NCBI RefSeq assembly: GCF_024139115.2
Contig: NC_085141.1
Span: 180,241,047-180,305,046, forward strand
Reading direction: 5' to 3'
DNA: 64,000 nt
DNA from: Armigeres subalbatus
Taxonomy: Eukaryota; Arthropoda; Insecta; Diptera; Culicidae
Shown piece after piece: positions 1 through 10,516 of this stretch. The notes under the pieces were generated by a model. That model made no database searches. It saw only the letters and a program-made list of their open reading frames with translations, and was not told the DNA's origin. The position numbers and the translations under genes were made by a program. Numbering within the stretch: the first letter of the stretch is position 1; every line of letters starts with the position of its first letter.

Positions 1-938
1 ACCTCCGCAGGATCATCCATATCGGCTGCGTCAGAGTCCAATTCATTAATGGATATGGAATCATAATAATCACTTACACGAACGGTGGCTGAAATAGCAG
101 TCGATGCAGTGGCTGTGGCGGATGTGTCTTGCGACTTAACCATTTCCGCATACGACTGCTTGGAGCGCTGTACCTACGAGCGCTTCACTTTTTGGGTGCG
201 CTTTTTGTACACCGGGCATTCCTGCAAACCATGGGGAGGATTCAAACCACAATAAGCACATTTTGTTGCCTTTTGCTAGCAGGACTCCTCCCGATGCCTT
301 TCAGAACATTTGCCACAACGTGGTTTGTTGTCACAAAACTCGGCAGTGTGACCAAGTTGTTTGCAATTGGTACAATTAAATACCCTTGGCACAAAAAGAC
401 GCACCGGAAATAGCATGTTTTCAATATCAACATATTTTGGGAGCATCGAACCGGCGAACGTCACCCGAAGCGAACCTGACTTGGAATATACCTTTTTTCC
501 ATCTACCGTGGCTGCTGAATGCAATTCCTTGCAGTCCAGAATATCCACGGTAGACTCCATTGCATTCTTTAGGCGGCCTTTTCCCGCAAGTACATCCTTG
601 CAAGTCAGGCTCGCTGCGTTTATCACACCTTCAATTTCGACCTCCCGCGAGGGGACATAAACCATATATTCAACATTGTACGCCCTGTCGCCAGCAATTT
701 CATTCGCCACCTGGTATGTAGGTGCGGTGATGCGTAGTTTGTTCCTGTTGATCTGGCTAAAATCAAGCTTCGGAAAACGACGCGTCAAATCTCGTTTAAT
801 GCCGAGAAAATCTAGGCTTTTTACTTTCTGCCGAAAGTAAACAACCCAAGGCCCAGGCGAAGCCGCATGGTACAATCGAGTGCGCCCTCCATCTTTAGCA
901 GGCACATTGCCTTCTCCTGTCTCGGCCTCCATTCTCAC
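1..938 (-). pseudogene. LOA/Jockey-superfamily LINE ORF1 (gag-like), two in-frame stops, cut by window edge
   Basis: Reading from 938 leftward, one frame gives a gag-like nucleic-acid-binding protein. An N-terminal block has PWVVYFR and then the conserved stretch NRNKLRITAPTYQVANEIAG. Zinc knuckles follow: CTNCKQLGHTAEFC, CGKCSERH and, after the first stop, CAYCGLNPPHGLQEC. The frame is broken by TAG codons at 276-278 and 174-176 but otherwise stays open to base 1, so the decay is by point mutation rather than indels. In this family ORF1 binds element RNA; ORF2 would lie left of the window. It resembles the gag at 6852-8178 in layout but differs enough to be another subfamily. Start chosen at the first Met before PWVVYFR (residue 1 at 938). 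LOA is preferred over other Jockey-superfamily clades by likeness to the neighbouring RNase H element; the exact clade is inference. Confidence 0.8.
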
Positions 939-1288
939 CCCGCAAGGTGGAAGGATAATTTTGCTTATACTAACTTAAAACTAATAGCAAATTAGAAAAA
1001 AAAAACTTAAAAAAACTAATTTGATTAATTCTAAGCAGTCCCACTCTGTATCAAACAGAAGGGAGAACAATAAAAAGTTTTGCCACTTATCTGCCCCTGC
1101 TGCTGTAGGTAGCAGCAGTAACAATAGCCTGCTTCACTGGTGTCGCCAGAAGCAGCTACTTCACTCGCCGACAGTGATCGCCTTGGATCCGTAGGTAGGA
1201 GCACAACACAATAGCCTTTTCACTACCGAACACAATCCGCGATGAGACACAGCACACACGTCTGGCTCGTTCGAACTATCGGCACGGA
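939..1288 (-). other. Probable 5' UTR of the 1-938 LINE
   Basis: This is non-coding sequence immediately upstream of the gag start on the minus strand. It contains an A-rich stretch around 990-1020 and a GC-richer block around 1090-1280. There is no open frame worth calling. It is most simply the 5' leader (internal promoter region) of the minus-strand LINE, but the 5' junction cannot be fixed. The right side abuts the plus-strand RTE fragment. Confidence 0.4.
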
Positions 1289-1555
1289 ATGGACATAATC
1301 TTACCGGCTCCGAATCTCCAGGAAATCCAGGAGGAGATTGGCCGGCTGAAGAACAACAAAGCCCCTGGGGTTGACCAACTAGAGCGTTGCACTGGGTCAT
1401 TACCAAGATTTGGGAGGAGGAAGTTTTGCCGCAGGAGTGGATGGAAAGTGTCGTGTGTCCCATCTACAAAAAGGGCGATAAGCTGGATTGTAGCAACTAC
1501 CGCGCAATCACATTGCTGAACGCCGCCTACAAGGTGCTCTCCCATATTTTATATA
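1289..1555 (+). pseudogene. RTE-clade reverse transcriptase fragment
   Basis: Plus-strand frames spell the start of an RTE reverse transcriptase domain: [20 protein letters not shown], then after a deletion [39 protein letters not shown] and [13 protein letters not shown]. The ~80 residues normally between PGVD and the WE block are lost, and the frame changes there. The same subfamily recurs at 21421-21860 on the minus strand. The piece is truncated on both sides (a 5' end inside RT, and a 3' end before the catalytic YADD-type motif), so it cannot encode an active enzyme. The assignment rests on the CPIYKKGDK and NYRAIT blocks, shared with the fuller RTE at 45886-48928. Confidence 0.75.
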
Positions 1556-2680
1556 TTTAGTAGTTTATATCATTTAGTAGTTTGTCAATAACTCATTCCA
1601 GAGGCTAAATTTCAATATGTGGTGTATGGTGGACTTCAAGTGCAAAGGTTTATCAACAGCTCTACCTAACAGTTCGTTGTATGTTTTCACTTATAACGGA
1701 GCTATAGCTCCAGCAGCAGTAACTTATACTAAATGATTGAAATCACCACACCACAGACAGGTAGGGGAAGCCTTCGGCTACCTGTTGGTGGTGTTGGTTT
1801 GCGTGGGAGTGCCATCAGATTGGACAAATCGACGTTTGAATCTTTGTTAACAAAATCACATACGTCTTTTTGAATAAGTACCCGAGAATTAGTTGATTTA
1901 TAAGAGACTGTCTGAAGTCTCTGATATAGACCAAACACACTTCATGATCATATACATTCCCAAATAAAACAAAATAACATTACTTTGAGTATCGCTCTGT
2001 TTTGCTTACGCTTTCTCACTGTTATCGCCGCTTTCATTATTGCAATCACCACTAGCTCTATTATGTTTTTGTAGACCAAACTCATAAAAGCTCTATATGT
2101 CCTTATCTTAACTCACATCATCCATATGATCTTACCCATAATCATCTTCATTGGCCTAGTGGCTGCTTATCGAACTAGCAAATCATCAAACGTAAAACAA
2201 AACAGTTCTCCTTCGCTGAAATGAGCCAAACGTTTATCTTCCTAGCACATTCCACCCCCCATTTTTCCACATTGTATGTTTTCACCAGAACTCCACTGCC
2301 TTGTCCAGCGTGGAACCGTTCATTACAATTCAGAAAGGGCGGAGAATTGCTCCAGGAAATGGAACAGATTTACTCAGCAACCAACGCTCAGTTTACACCT
2401 CCAGGGCGTACTCTGCTCGGTAATCTTGCGAAGGATTCATCTTGTTTATTCTTCTGGCAATAATTAGCCGAAATTGAGGCACGTTGTGTTCCAGGGGCGA
2501 AATCTAATCAGCGCGAAATTGCTGACAAAGTTCGTAGCCGAAAGTGTAGGTGAAATGTAGCTCATCAATACTGGGTGCAATGTTAGATAAACACTAACCA
2601 CTTTACAGAAATTGTGACTATATTTTCATATCGTTTTTTAAATACATGCAAATTAAATTGCCCAAGCGCGCTTGGCGAAA
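1556..2680. other. No gene; partial MITE arm at ~1770-1900
   Basis: No coding region is supportable. Between about 1770 and 1900 lies a diverged copy of one arm of the foldback MITE at 37858-38087; both carry GCGTGGGAGTG..ATCAGATT and CGACGTTTGAATCTTTGTT. The rest is AT-rich sequence with no recognised feature. The right edge is the T-run at 2681, where the A-tail of the minus-strand LOA LINE begins. Confidence 0.5.
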
Positions 2681-3072
2681 TTTTTTTTTTTTATCTTTCG
2701 TTTATTTGGAAGGCTCATTTGCCGTGAAGCGTTACGGAGCCGAAATCAAGTTTAACAATACATTTCTTGATTCTTATACATAGTGTTAGTTTTGGGGAAC
2801 CGAAAGACTCGCGGTTTAGTCGAGGTTAGGGAATACAATAATACAGTAGGAAAGGAAAGGATTTTAGGGTGCTTAAGTAATTACTATGCTGATGTTCACA
2901 AAGTTGACATTCCTCGCATTTTTGCATCTGTAACGGGACAAACAAACTTTCTTTGGGAGACAACGACGAGAGGAAGACATACGGAAGGGATTAACGACAG
3001 ACATGGAAATGTACAACAAGAGGAAGACATTCGATATGGGGTACGACAGACAAGGGAATGGGCAGACAATGA

Positions 3073-4599
3073 TTACAGTTTTACATCAGCAACTTTCAAA
3101 AATTGGTGGACCAGGGACATGTACTCGAGATCAAGGCCCGACAACACTTCCCTAATAGGCTTTGGTTGTTTTCCTCGGACCCGGAGATGTTCAGTTAGCG
3201 CAGATCTGGGGCCACGATGCTCCTCGCACGCCCACACGACATGATCGATGTCCTGATAATCCTCGCCGCAAACACAGAGATTTCCTTCCAAAAGCCCCAC
3301 TCTGAAAAGATGTGCATTTAGAGTGTAGTGATTGGACATTAGACGACACATGGTTCGAATGAAGTCTCGTCCCATATTCAATTTTTTGAACCATGGACGC
3401 TTCGACACCTGTGGGCGAATTGAATACAGCCATCTTCCCAACTCCCCATTTGTCCATTTCTGTTGCCAGCTGTTCAAGGTTTCCTGACGAACTAATGTGA
3501 AAAATTCATCGAAGGTGACTTTCCGATCGTAAATATCACCTTCCATAGCGCCCACCTTAGCCAAACAGTCCGCTTTCTCATTTCCCGGGATCGAGCAATG
3601 AGAAGGGACCCAAGCCATGGTGATTGTGTAAGACCGTTGTGATAAGGCACTCAAAGCTTTCCGTATCCCATTTAGAAGATACGCTGAGTGCTTAACCGGT
3701 TTCATTGACCGAACAGTCTCCAAGGAACTTAGACTGTCGGTGAAGATGAAAAAGTGGTCGGGAGGTAGGGATACGATTAGCTCGAGTGAATAGTGTATAG
3801 CTGCTAGCTCAGCAGTATACACGGAACAAGGCTCTTTGAGCTTAAAGTAGGCGCTATGAAAAACGTTGAAAACACCGAAACCAGTGGAGTCATCAATTTT
3901 TGACCCGTCTGTAAAAAAGCTTCTCTCCTCACTGGCGTGCCCGTATTTGCTTGCAAATAATGGAGGTATGACCTCCGCACACAGAAAGTCTGGTATTCCA
4001 TGAACCTCCTGCTTCATGGACAGATCAAAAGTAACAGAGGAACTGTAAGAGTCTAAGAAGTTAGCACGATTGGTATCTACCGAAGAAGGGCTTACCTCCA
4101 GCGTTATGTACCAGTGGTAAATACTCATGAATCGAGATTGAGGGTTTTGTTCGAGCAGCTTCTCGAAGTTATCAATGACCAATGGATTGAGAACCTCACA
4201 GCGGATGAGGAACCGGAGCGATAATTCCGCGAAACGATCTGTTAGTGGCAGTACTCCCGCAAGTACTTCCAAGCTCATTGTATGTGTCGAATTCATACAT
4301 CCTAACGCGATGCGAAGACAGCGGTACTGAATCCTTTGAAGCTTCAGCATGTGTGTTTTAGCCGCGGACTGGAAGCAGAAACTACCGTATTCGAGGACCG
4401 ACAAAATGGTTGTTCTATACAACGTCATAAGATCTTCGGGATGCGCTCCCCACCATGTTCCGGTTATTGATCGCATGAAGTTGATCCGTTTCTGGCATTT
4501 TTGTGTCAGATACACAATGTGCTTCCCGAAGGTACATTTCGAGTCGAACCAGACCCCGAGGTATTTAGAAGATATGCTATGAGTGATTGTCTTACCCAT
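3073..4599 (-). pseudogene. LOA LINE ORF2, C-terminal part: end of RT, RNase H, Cys/His tail
   Basis: A 508-residue open stretch of ORF2. Residues ~1-120 are the RT thumb region (SSKYLGVWFDSKCTFGKHI, then TILSVLEYGSFCFQSAAKTH). RNase H follows, with the expected acidic and histidine motifs: FFTDGSKIDDSTGFGVF, YTAELAAIHYSLELI, FIFTDSLSSLETV and WVPSHCSIPGNEKADCLAK. The C-terminus has CVCGEDYQDIDHVVWAC, the Cys/His pattern that follows RNase H in the LOA and I clades. RNase H would digest the RNA of the RNA-DNA hybrid during target-primed reverse transcription. It continues in other frames into the RT core upstream; the Met at 4599 is not a real start. This is the best-preserved part of the element. 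Confidence 0.85.
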
Positions 4600-6753
4600 C
4601 AGTTGGAGCAGGAACTTTGCCTGCTTATGTCTTTTTTAAAAGACAAACATATCAGTTTTCTCCGGAGAGACTTCGATATCCAGCTTAGTAGCCCAAGTAG
4701 ACACATTGACCAAAGTATCTTGCAATGGTCATTGCAGACCAACCGATGTTGGCCCCGAGACAGATACAACACAATCATCTGCAAGCTGTCTCAACGAGCA
4801 ATTTGGCATGAGACATTCATCAATGTCTCTGACGTAAAAATTATGAAGAAGGGGCTCAAACATGAGCCCTGGGGAGACCCATGTAGCCAATTCGTTAAGT
4901 TGCCGAGTCACCATGAGAAAAACTCATACGCTTCTCTGACAACAAATTTTACAAATAGTTGTTCAAAATTGGTGAAAGTCCGCACTCGTGGATCTTGTTG
5001 GATAAGACAACGACGCAAACTGAATCAAAAGCTCCCTTAATGTCCAAAAATACTGAGCGCATTTGCTATTTTTTAGCGACGGTAAGCTAAATTTCTGAAG
5101 AAAGCAACGCAAGACAGTCGTTCGGTCCATTGCCTTGCGGAAACCAAATTGTGTATCTGACAACAAATCATTCGATTCAACCCATTTGTCTAGCCGGAAG
5201 AGAATCATCTTCTCCAACAGCTTCCGAAGACATGACAGCATCGCGATGGGGCGATACGAGTTACAATCAGACGCTTGTTTTCCCTGCTTCTTGATGGCTA
5301 TCACCCTCACTTCCTCCAATCATCCGGAACAATGTTGCACTCCAGTAACTGATTGAACAAGTTCAATAAGCGCCTCTTCGCGACGTCTGGGAGGTTTTTG
5401 AGCAAATTGAACCTGATTCTATCCATCCCTGGAGCGGAATTGTTACATGAAAGGAGAGCAAGTGAGAATTCAATCATCGAAAAGGGACGATCCATATCAT
5501 CTCTGTCTGCAAAAGCATCACGTAGCTCTTGCCTCACCGGTACCGAATCCGGACAAACTTTCTTTGCGAAGTCAAGTATCCACCGCGACGAGCTTTCACG
5601 ATCTTCGTTTACGGACGACGCGTTGCGCATTCTTCTCCCGACGGTCCACAGAGTTTTCATTGAAGTTTCGCGCGATAAACCTTCAACAAAAGTGCGCCAA
5701 TATCCGCGCTTCTTCACTTTGACCAGTTTCTTGAACTGGATTTCGAGCGCGGTGTATCGTTTATGAAGAACGATCGCCCCGTGTTTCCGAAATTCTTTGA
5801 ACGCGGCGGATTTCTCGCGATAAAGTTGCGTACACTCGATGTCCCACCACGGACTGTAGGGTTTCCTACGAACCGAAGCTCCTGGCACCGGCCGACGTTG
5901 TGCCTGAAGAGCGCTTTCAAGAATCAACTGCGATAGAAACTTGTACTCTTCCCGCGGGGACGTGCTTCTATCGACTGTATGCCATCGCTGATGGCGTCCG
6001 CATATTTGCCCCAATCGATGTGCTTCGTGAGGTCATATGAAAGATCGATGGAAGCAGATTGCTTATGTCCATTGGAAATCGAAACTTCGATCGGCAAATG
6101 ATCACTACCATGGGGATCTTGGACCACCTTCCAAGTACAGTCCAACGATAATGAGCTCGAACAAATGGAAAGATCTAGACGGCTATCTCTTGCTGGAGGA
6201 GCCACTCGTGTAACTTCTCCTGTATTCAAAATTGACATATTGAAGTCGTCGCAGAGGTCGTATATCATTGATGAACGGTTGTCGTCGTACAGTTCCCCAG
6301 CCTGTTCCGTGGGAGTTAAAATCTCCCAGGAGCAACCGTGGCTCAGGCATAACCGAGCAGATGTGCGAGAGATCTCTTCGAGATATCGCGGTGTTTGGAG
6401 GAAGATATATCGAGGCGATACTGAGGTCTTTTCCTCGAATAGTCACCTGACATGCGACAGCTTCGGTGCCAGACATCGGCGCAAGATCGACTCTATAGAA
6501 GGAGTGCTGTTTTTGATCCCTAAAGCACTCCTCCATATCGATTTGCCCGATCGCGGCGGATTATGTTGAAATCAGGAAAATGAAGGTTCACATCTGGTGT
6601 TAGCCATGTTTCACATAAAGCAAAAGCATCGCATTGTAATTTGTTAACTAAAAATTTAAAAATATCTAATTTTGGAAGAATACTTCGACAGTTCCACTGT
6701 AGAATCGAAATCATGTTACCCTTATTGACTAAGTTAGCCATCGAAGGATACAA
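4600..6753 (-). pseudogene. LOA LINE ORF2, N-terminal part: APE endonuclease and RT core, frameshifted
   Basis: ORF2 starts near 6753 with MISILQWNCRSILPKLDIF about 11 residues in, the first APE endonuclease motif, followed by FALCETWLTPDVN (catalytic Glu) and LLLGDFNSHGTGWG. The frame then shifts; GSDHLPIEVSI at ~6100 carries the SDH motif. From 6014 to 5307 the pre-RT region leads to NNSAPGMDRIRFNLLKNLPD. After another shift (5319-4963) come RPIAMLSCLRKLLEKMI and DTQFGFRKAMD. At ~4914-4730 SPGLMFEPLLHNFYVRDIDE and LRQLADDCVVSV give the RT catalytic box, with LADD in place of YADD. At least four frame changes lie between these blocks, so the gene is dead. It encodes nicking and reverse transcription for retrotransposition. 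Confidence 0.82.
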
Positions 6754-6851
6754 ATGACTCGAGGAGGGGCATTTTCGAAGCCAGCTGCTTCAGGAGAGGA
6801 GTCAGAATAGGAAGAACAGTTTTGACCATGTTCTTCACGGATGCGGAAGCA

Positions 6852-8178
6852 TCAAAGAAGTTGAGGATGAGCTCCACGATGCCAGAAAGTGTGAACATTG
6901 GAGCGCTCGGGAGTTCTTCTGCTCGCTCTGTATGCTCTCTTTCTGGCTGAGAAATCGCAAAAATGGGGTATCTGGGATTTTAGATGTTCCCGGAAGCGGT
7001 GGAAACTCTCGATCATCCTGATGTGAAACCACAAAAGTTGATCGTTTTGAGTATTTCCTCCCGCTTTGAATTTGACCATGTTGGATTGGGGCTCACTTTG
7101 AGGCTGTTTTCTAGGCTTTTTCGAGGGTCGCTGGCTCTGTTTTATTCTCTTCCTCGTTGAGCCATTGAAAACAAAGGGAACCCCATTTCCAACCTCGGAG
7201 TCAGAGCTACCTTGATCGTCCAAAGGAAGAGACGAGTAGATGGTGTCAGAAACGAGTGGAGGAGCGGCCTTCCTCAACATTTCGGCGTAACTTCGCCGAG
7301 AACGTTGCTGAAGAGACCGCTTCTGGTGGATTCGCTGCTGTATGTACGTTGGGCAAGCTTCAAGAGCATGTGGAGGGCTTTCGTTACAATAGACACATTT
7401 CGGTGCCGTCTTGCACGCTCCTCCACATGCTTCTCTCCGCATGATGCACAGCGAGGTTTATTGCAACAGTACTGAGCGGTGTGGCCCAGCTGCTTGCAAT
7501 TAACACAATTCATCACCTTCGGTACATACAGCCGAACAGGTAGACGAAGTTTGCCAATCACTACGTAGTCAGGCAGTGCGGACCCGGAAAGAGTGACGCC
7601 GAAAGAGTCAGACGGGGAATAACTCCGCTTCTCTCCCTCCTGCGACACCGAATACATTTGTTTGCAATCCAGTATCGCAACAGGAGGCAAAGAAACGTTC
7701 TTGAAACGACCGAAACCTTGTTTCAAATCGTCGCATGTCATACTTCCCTCCGTCACCACCCCGCGATCTCACACGCTGCTGACGGTAAATACACCCTATA
7801 TTCGAGAGTGAAAAGCTCACAGGTGACAATCTCGTTGGCCTGTTTGCGATCACTGACCGTGACACGGAGTTTACTGGACCCAACCATGTCAATGGTCGTG
7901 ACAGACGAAAATCGCTTTTCCAGATCTTTGCTAATCTGGCTGATATTCAAACGTTTGCCTTTGGGTCGAAAGAAAACAACATACGGCCCACTAGAGTCGT
8001 GAGGGTAGACCTTGGGACGGGGGCTCGTAGAGGAAATTTTAGCGTTGCTGGTGTCCATTTCGTTTTGGTTTGGAACACCTGAATGCAACGAAACATCTGA
8101 CATGGAATACGAAGTACCCCCGCCAACTTCGCCTTCGCGCATTGCGGACACGAAATGCGCCGCTGCAGCGAGGCACAA
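6852..8178 (-). pseudogene. LOA LINE ORF1 (gag-like) with zinc knuckles, frameshifted
   Basis: Three overlapping minus-strand frames make one gag. From 8178: GPYVVFFRPKGKRLNISQIS, RFSSVTTIDMVGSSKLRVTV, QANEIVTCELFTLEYRVYLP. After a shift near 7755: TCDDLKQGFGRFKNVSLPPV, LPVRLYVPKVMNCVNCKQLG and the knuckle CVNCKQLGHTAQYCCNKPRC. After a further shift near 7440: a third cysteine cluster CVYCNESPPHALEAC, then a basic C-terminus (SQRPSKKPRKQPQSEPQ). The architecture matches the gag at 1-938. The likely start is one of the Mets near 8178-8100; the first lies before low-complexity sequence, and the internal Met of MSDVSLHSG is equally possible. ORF2 begins ~100 nt downstream. Confidence 0.8.
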
Positions 8179-8830
8179 TCTCTTTTAAAACTAAACCATT
8201 ATCACAAGGGCAGAAAAAAACACACACACAAACAAAATAATGATTTGGGACAGAGGGGAAGACGAGTAAAAAAGAAAGAAAAAACTATTCCAATAAGATG
8301 GAGAAGAGAGGGGAACAATGAGAGGGAGCTCAATTAAATACTTGCGTTCACACTGCTGTGTTGCCGGCTAACAGTTCTGGCAGTACATACTAGCTCGATG
8401 GACACTCGCCGGTGGTGCGGTCGAAGCAAACCACGCTATTGTTGGTGTTCTCGCCGCACCCAACACTGCAACTGGGTGGATGGATGGTGGCAGGACTGCA
8501 CCGTCTGTGTTGGTGGAGACGCACGATGGATGATGACTGTCGGCGTGGGACGATGATGCCTGCGCCTGCGATGGACGCCGAATAAACTGCAAAGTTTTGC
8601 GTAGTTGCAAAACCAACGAAATGGCTACTTAACTGCTACAGCTAAGCACCACTTCCACTCAAGCACTATGCTTCAAAACACTTTCGGAAAAAAACCACTA
8701 TCTGTACTTCAGGAAAAAAACCGAATGAGAAGCACACCGTACGCGGACTTACAACCGTCTCGCACGGATGCTCGACGTGGAATGACTTGGCGAAAATATA
8801 ATTTTGGATTGTTTGACTATTGGTGATGCG
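8179..8830 (-). other. 5' leader of the LOA LINE
   Basis: Non-coding sequence upstream of the minus-strand gag. On the plus strand it has a short (CA)n/A-rich stretch (8210-8280) and a GC-rich block (8380-8600). No open frame has recognisable content. The 5' junction is not visible; I place it just before the different repeat that starts near 8945. Confidence 0.4.
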
Positions 8831-8944
8831 CGGCCCATGAGAGATTACTTTTCATTAGCCTATCACTGAAAGTTTAGTTCACTGCTTTAATTTACTGCTA
8901 ACAATTCTGAAAAAGTAATTATACAACAATATCAATATCAATAT

Positions 8945-9335
8945 CTGGTTTGACGTAGGACTACGTCTGTCTTTTCTATATTGGGGTACACTTTGCGATA
9001 GAAATCGGAGACCGTCACGAAAATATGATACACTTTAAACGTTAATATCTCAGCCGTTTCTCTATGGATTTCCTATTTTTTAGGACCGTTCAATTAAGGA
9101 AGAGTCAACGCTTCTTTGTATTCATCTGATTTTCATTATTTATTTCCAATAATTGATAAAAAGTTATAGGTAGAAATAGGTAAACCAACCAATCACGTAC
9201 ATGCATCGCAAGCACAGACATATTGTGGGTTTAGATCTACTCCCAAGTTCGAACAAGATTTCACGCAAAGTGGACGCAGCGGAGCTGACACAGCAGCACG
9301 ATGGCGCGCTGGTAGCGCTTTGAACCATTTCATTT
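8945..9335 (+). mobile_element. Helentron-related non-autonomous repeat, 5' portion
   Basis: This is a ~390-bp stretch homologous to 24806-25210, the presumed 5' end of the Helentron. Both begin TTTGACGTAGGA(C/T)TACGTC, continue GAGACCGTCACGAAAA, TCAGCCGT and GTAAACCAACCAATC, and end near AAAGTGG. The initial GACGTAG..CTACGTC is a hairpin-forming palindrome. The copy is interrupted at 9336 by a LINE tail; related sequence resumes near 11400-11700. No coding sequence is present, so if mobile it depended on an autonomous element such as the one at 24806-34860. Confidence 0.55.
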
Positions 9336-9440
9336 ATTTGGTAGGCTCAGTCGTGTGTGACACTTTGCGGAGCCGCTATTCTTAAGTATGATATTTTTAC
9401 ACTGAGTATCATCTTATCATTAACAGTTAGTAGGGAAGGG
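9336..9440 (-). mobile_element. 3' terminal fragment of a LOA-like LINE
   Basis: The block ATTTATTTGGTAGGCTCA (9341-9358) followed by GCGGAGCCG (9370-9378) matches the 3' end of the LOA element at 2693-2744 (ATTTATTTGGAAGGCTCA..CGGAGCCG). Only the terminal ~100 bp are present, which is typical of a severely 5'-truncated insertion. Orientation is minus, as for the full element. Confidence 0.6.
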
Positions 9441-9950
9441 GGACGTACACAGCTACTTTATTTTACCGGAGTCGGTAAAATTTTACTGAGTTTTTGTACT
9501 ACGGATCACCCAGTATTTTCAACAGCAATATTTTACATTACCGAGTTTTCAGCATAAACGAGAAATGTCAAATAAACATTAAAATCGGTAATGAAGGATG
9601 TTTGTTTATATGAAAATAACTGAGTCAGTAAAAGAGGATTTATTTTTTGGAAAATATTTTACCGACTGGACAGTATATCTAATCAATACCTTTGCATGAA
9701 ATATAAAAGGCTATTCATATCACGATCATTTACGCGGTATTTGACATTATAAAGAGTGTTTTGATGTCAGTGTTTACTCATCGTATTTTCATTTAACTTC
9801 TTCTTGTCATTTTTCACTTGAAATACCTCGTAAATTATCGTAATCTGACAGACTATAAATATGAAGAAATGAAGACTTTTGCCGGTTATAATTTATTATT
9901 GTCAGACAGGGATTGAATCCTAGGCTATAAAAGAGAAAATCTGTCTTTTA
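9441..9950. other. AT-rich sequence with ACCGAGTTT motifs, possible MITE arm
   Basis: There is no gene here. The sequence repeatedly carries GGTAAAATTTTAC, ACCGAGTTTTCAGC and similar words. These reappear in inverse orientation at 10880-11120 (CGGTAAA, GAAACTCGGCAAAC). The two stretches may be the decayed inverted arms of one large MITE into which the 9951-10516 palindrome inserted. The similarity is patchy. Confidence 0.3.
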
Positions 9951-10516
9951 TTAAGGCTCAAATTACCGTCATCCAGTCATTGACGAGAAAGACAGCCACG
10001 TGCTCGTACCACCCCCCAGTAATAAAACCACCCACCGAGGAGAAAAAGCAGTCTCCAGCTGGATGGGGGAAGTATTTTTGTTTCAAAACTACATCATCCA
10101 ATAGCGAAGACATAACTATATCCGGTGGATGCTTCATTTGGTTGTATTTCGCTTTAGTTTTCAAAAAAACTGCCTTTTGCAACATTTTTTCCCAAGAGGG
10201 GAAATCGACGATTTACTCTCACGCTCTCTTATATATAAGAGAGCGTGAGAGTAAATCGTCGATTTCCCCTCTTGGGAAAAAATGTTGCAAAAGGCAGTTT
10301 TTTTTTAAACTAAAGCGAAATACAACCAAATGAAGCATCCACCGGATATAATTATGTCTTCGCTATTGGATGATGTAGTTTTGAAACAAAAATACTTCCC
10401 CCATCCAGCTGGAGACTGCGTTTTCTCCTCGATGGGTGGTTTTATTACTGGGAGGTGGTACGAGCACGTGGCTGTCTTTCTCGTCAATGATGGGATGACG
10501 GTAATTTGAGCCTTAA
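9951..10516. repeat. 566-bp near-perfect palindrome (foldback element) with TTAA at both ends
   Basis: The left arm, 9951 to ~10233, is almost exactly the reverse complement of the right arm, ~10234-10516. The centre is the TATATA at 10230-10236, with no spacer. Only a few mismatches are visible (for example in the CCCCCAGTAATAAAACC region). The ends read TTAAGGCTCAAATTACCGTC and its complement, so the element may have a TTAA target duplication, as piggyBac-like MITEs do; TTAA is itself palindromic, so this is not proof. No open frame of known type lies in the arms; the ORFs are mirror images of each other. A transcript would fold into a ~280-bp hairpin. Confidence 0.9.

Larger units (their letters stand above)
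2681..8830 (-). mobile_element. LOA-type non-LTR retrotransposon, near full length but decayed
   Basis: This is a ~6.1 kb LINE on the minus strand. Its 3' end is marked by a 12-nt T-run on the plus strand (the A-tail) at 2681-2692, followed by 3' UTR up to the ORF2 stop at 3073. Going 5' come ORF2 (3073-6753: APE endonuclease, RT, RNase H, C-terminal Cys/His), then ORF1 (6852-8178: gag with zinc knuckles), then a long leader to about 8830. APE plus RT plus RNase H with gag is the plan of the LOA, I and R1 clades. The RT motif LADD and the ATTTATTTGGAAGGCTCA terminal block fit LOA-like Aedes elements. The 5' boundary is approximate, because the leader has no clear end. Several frameshifts make it inactive. 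A related 3' tail sits at 9336-9440. Confidence 0.8.
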
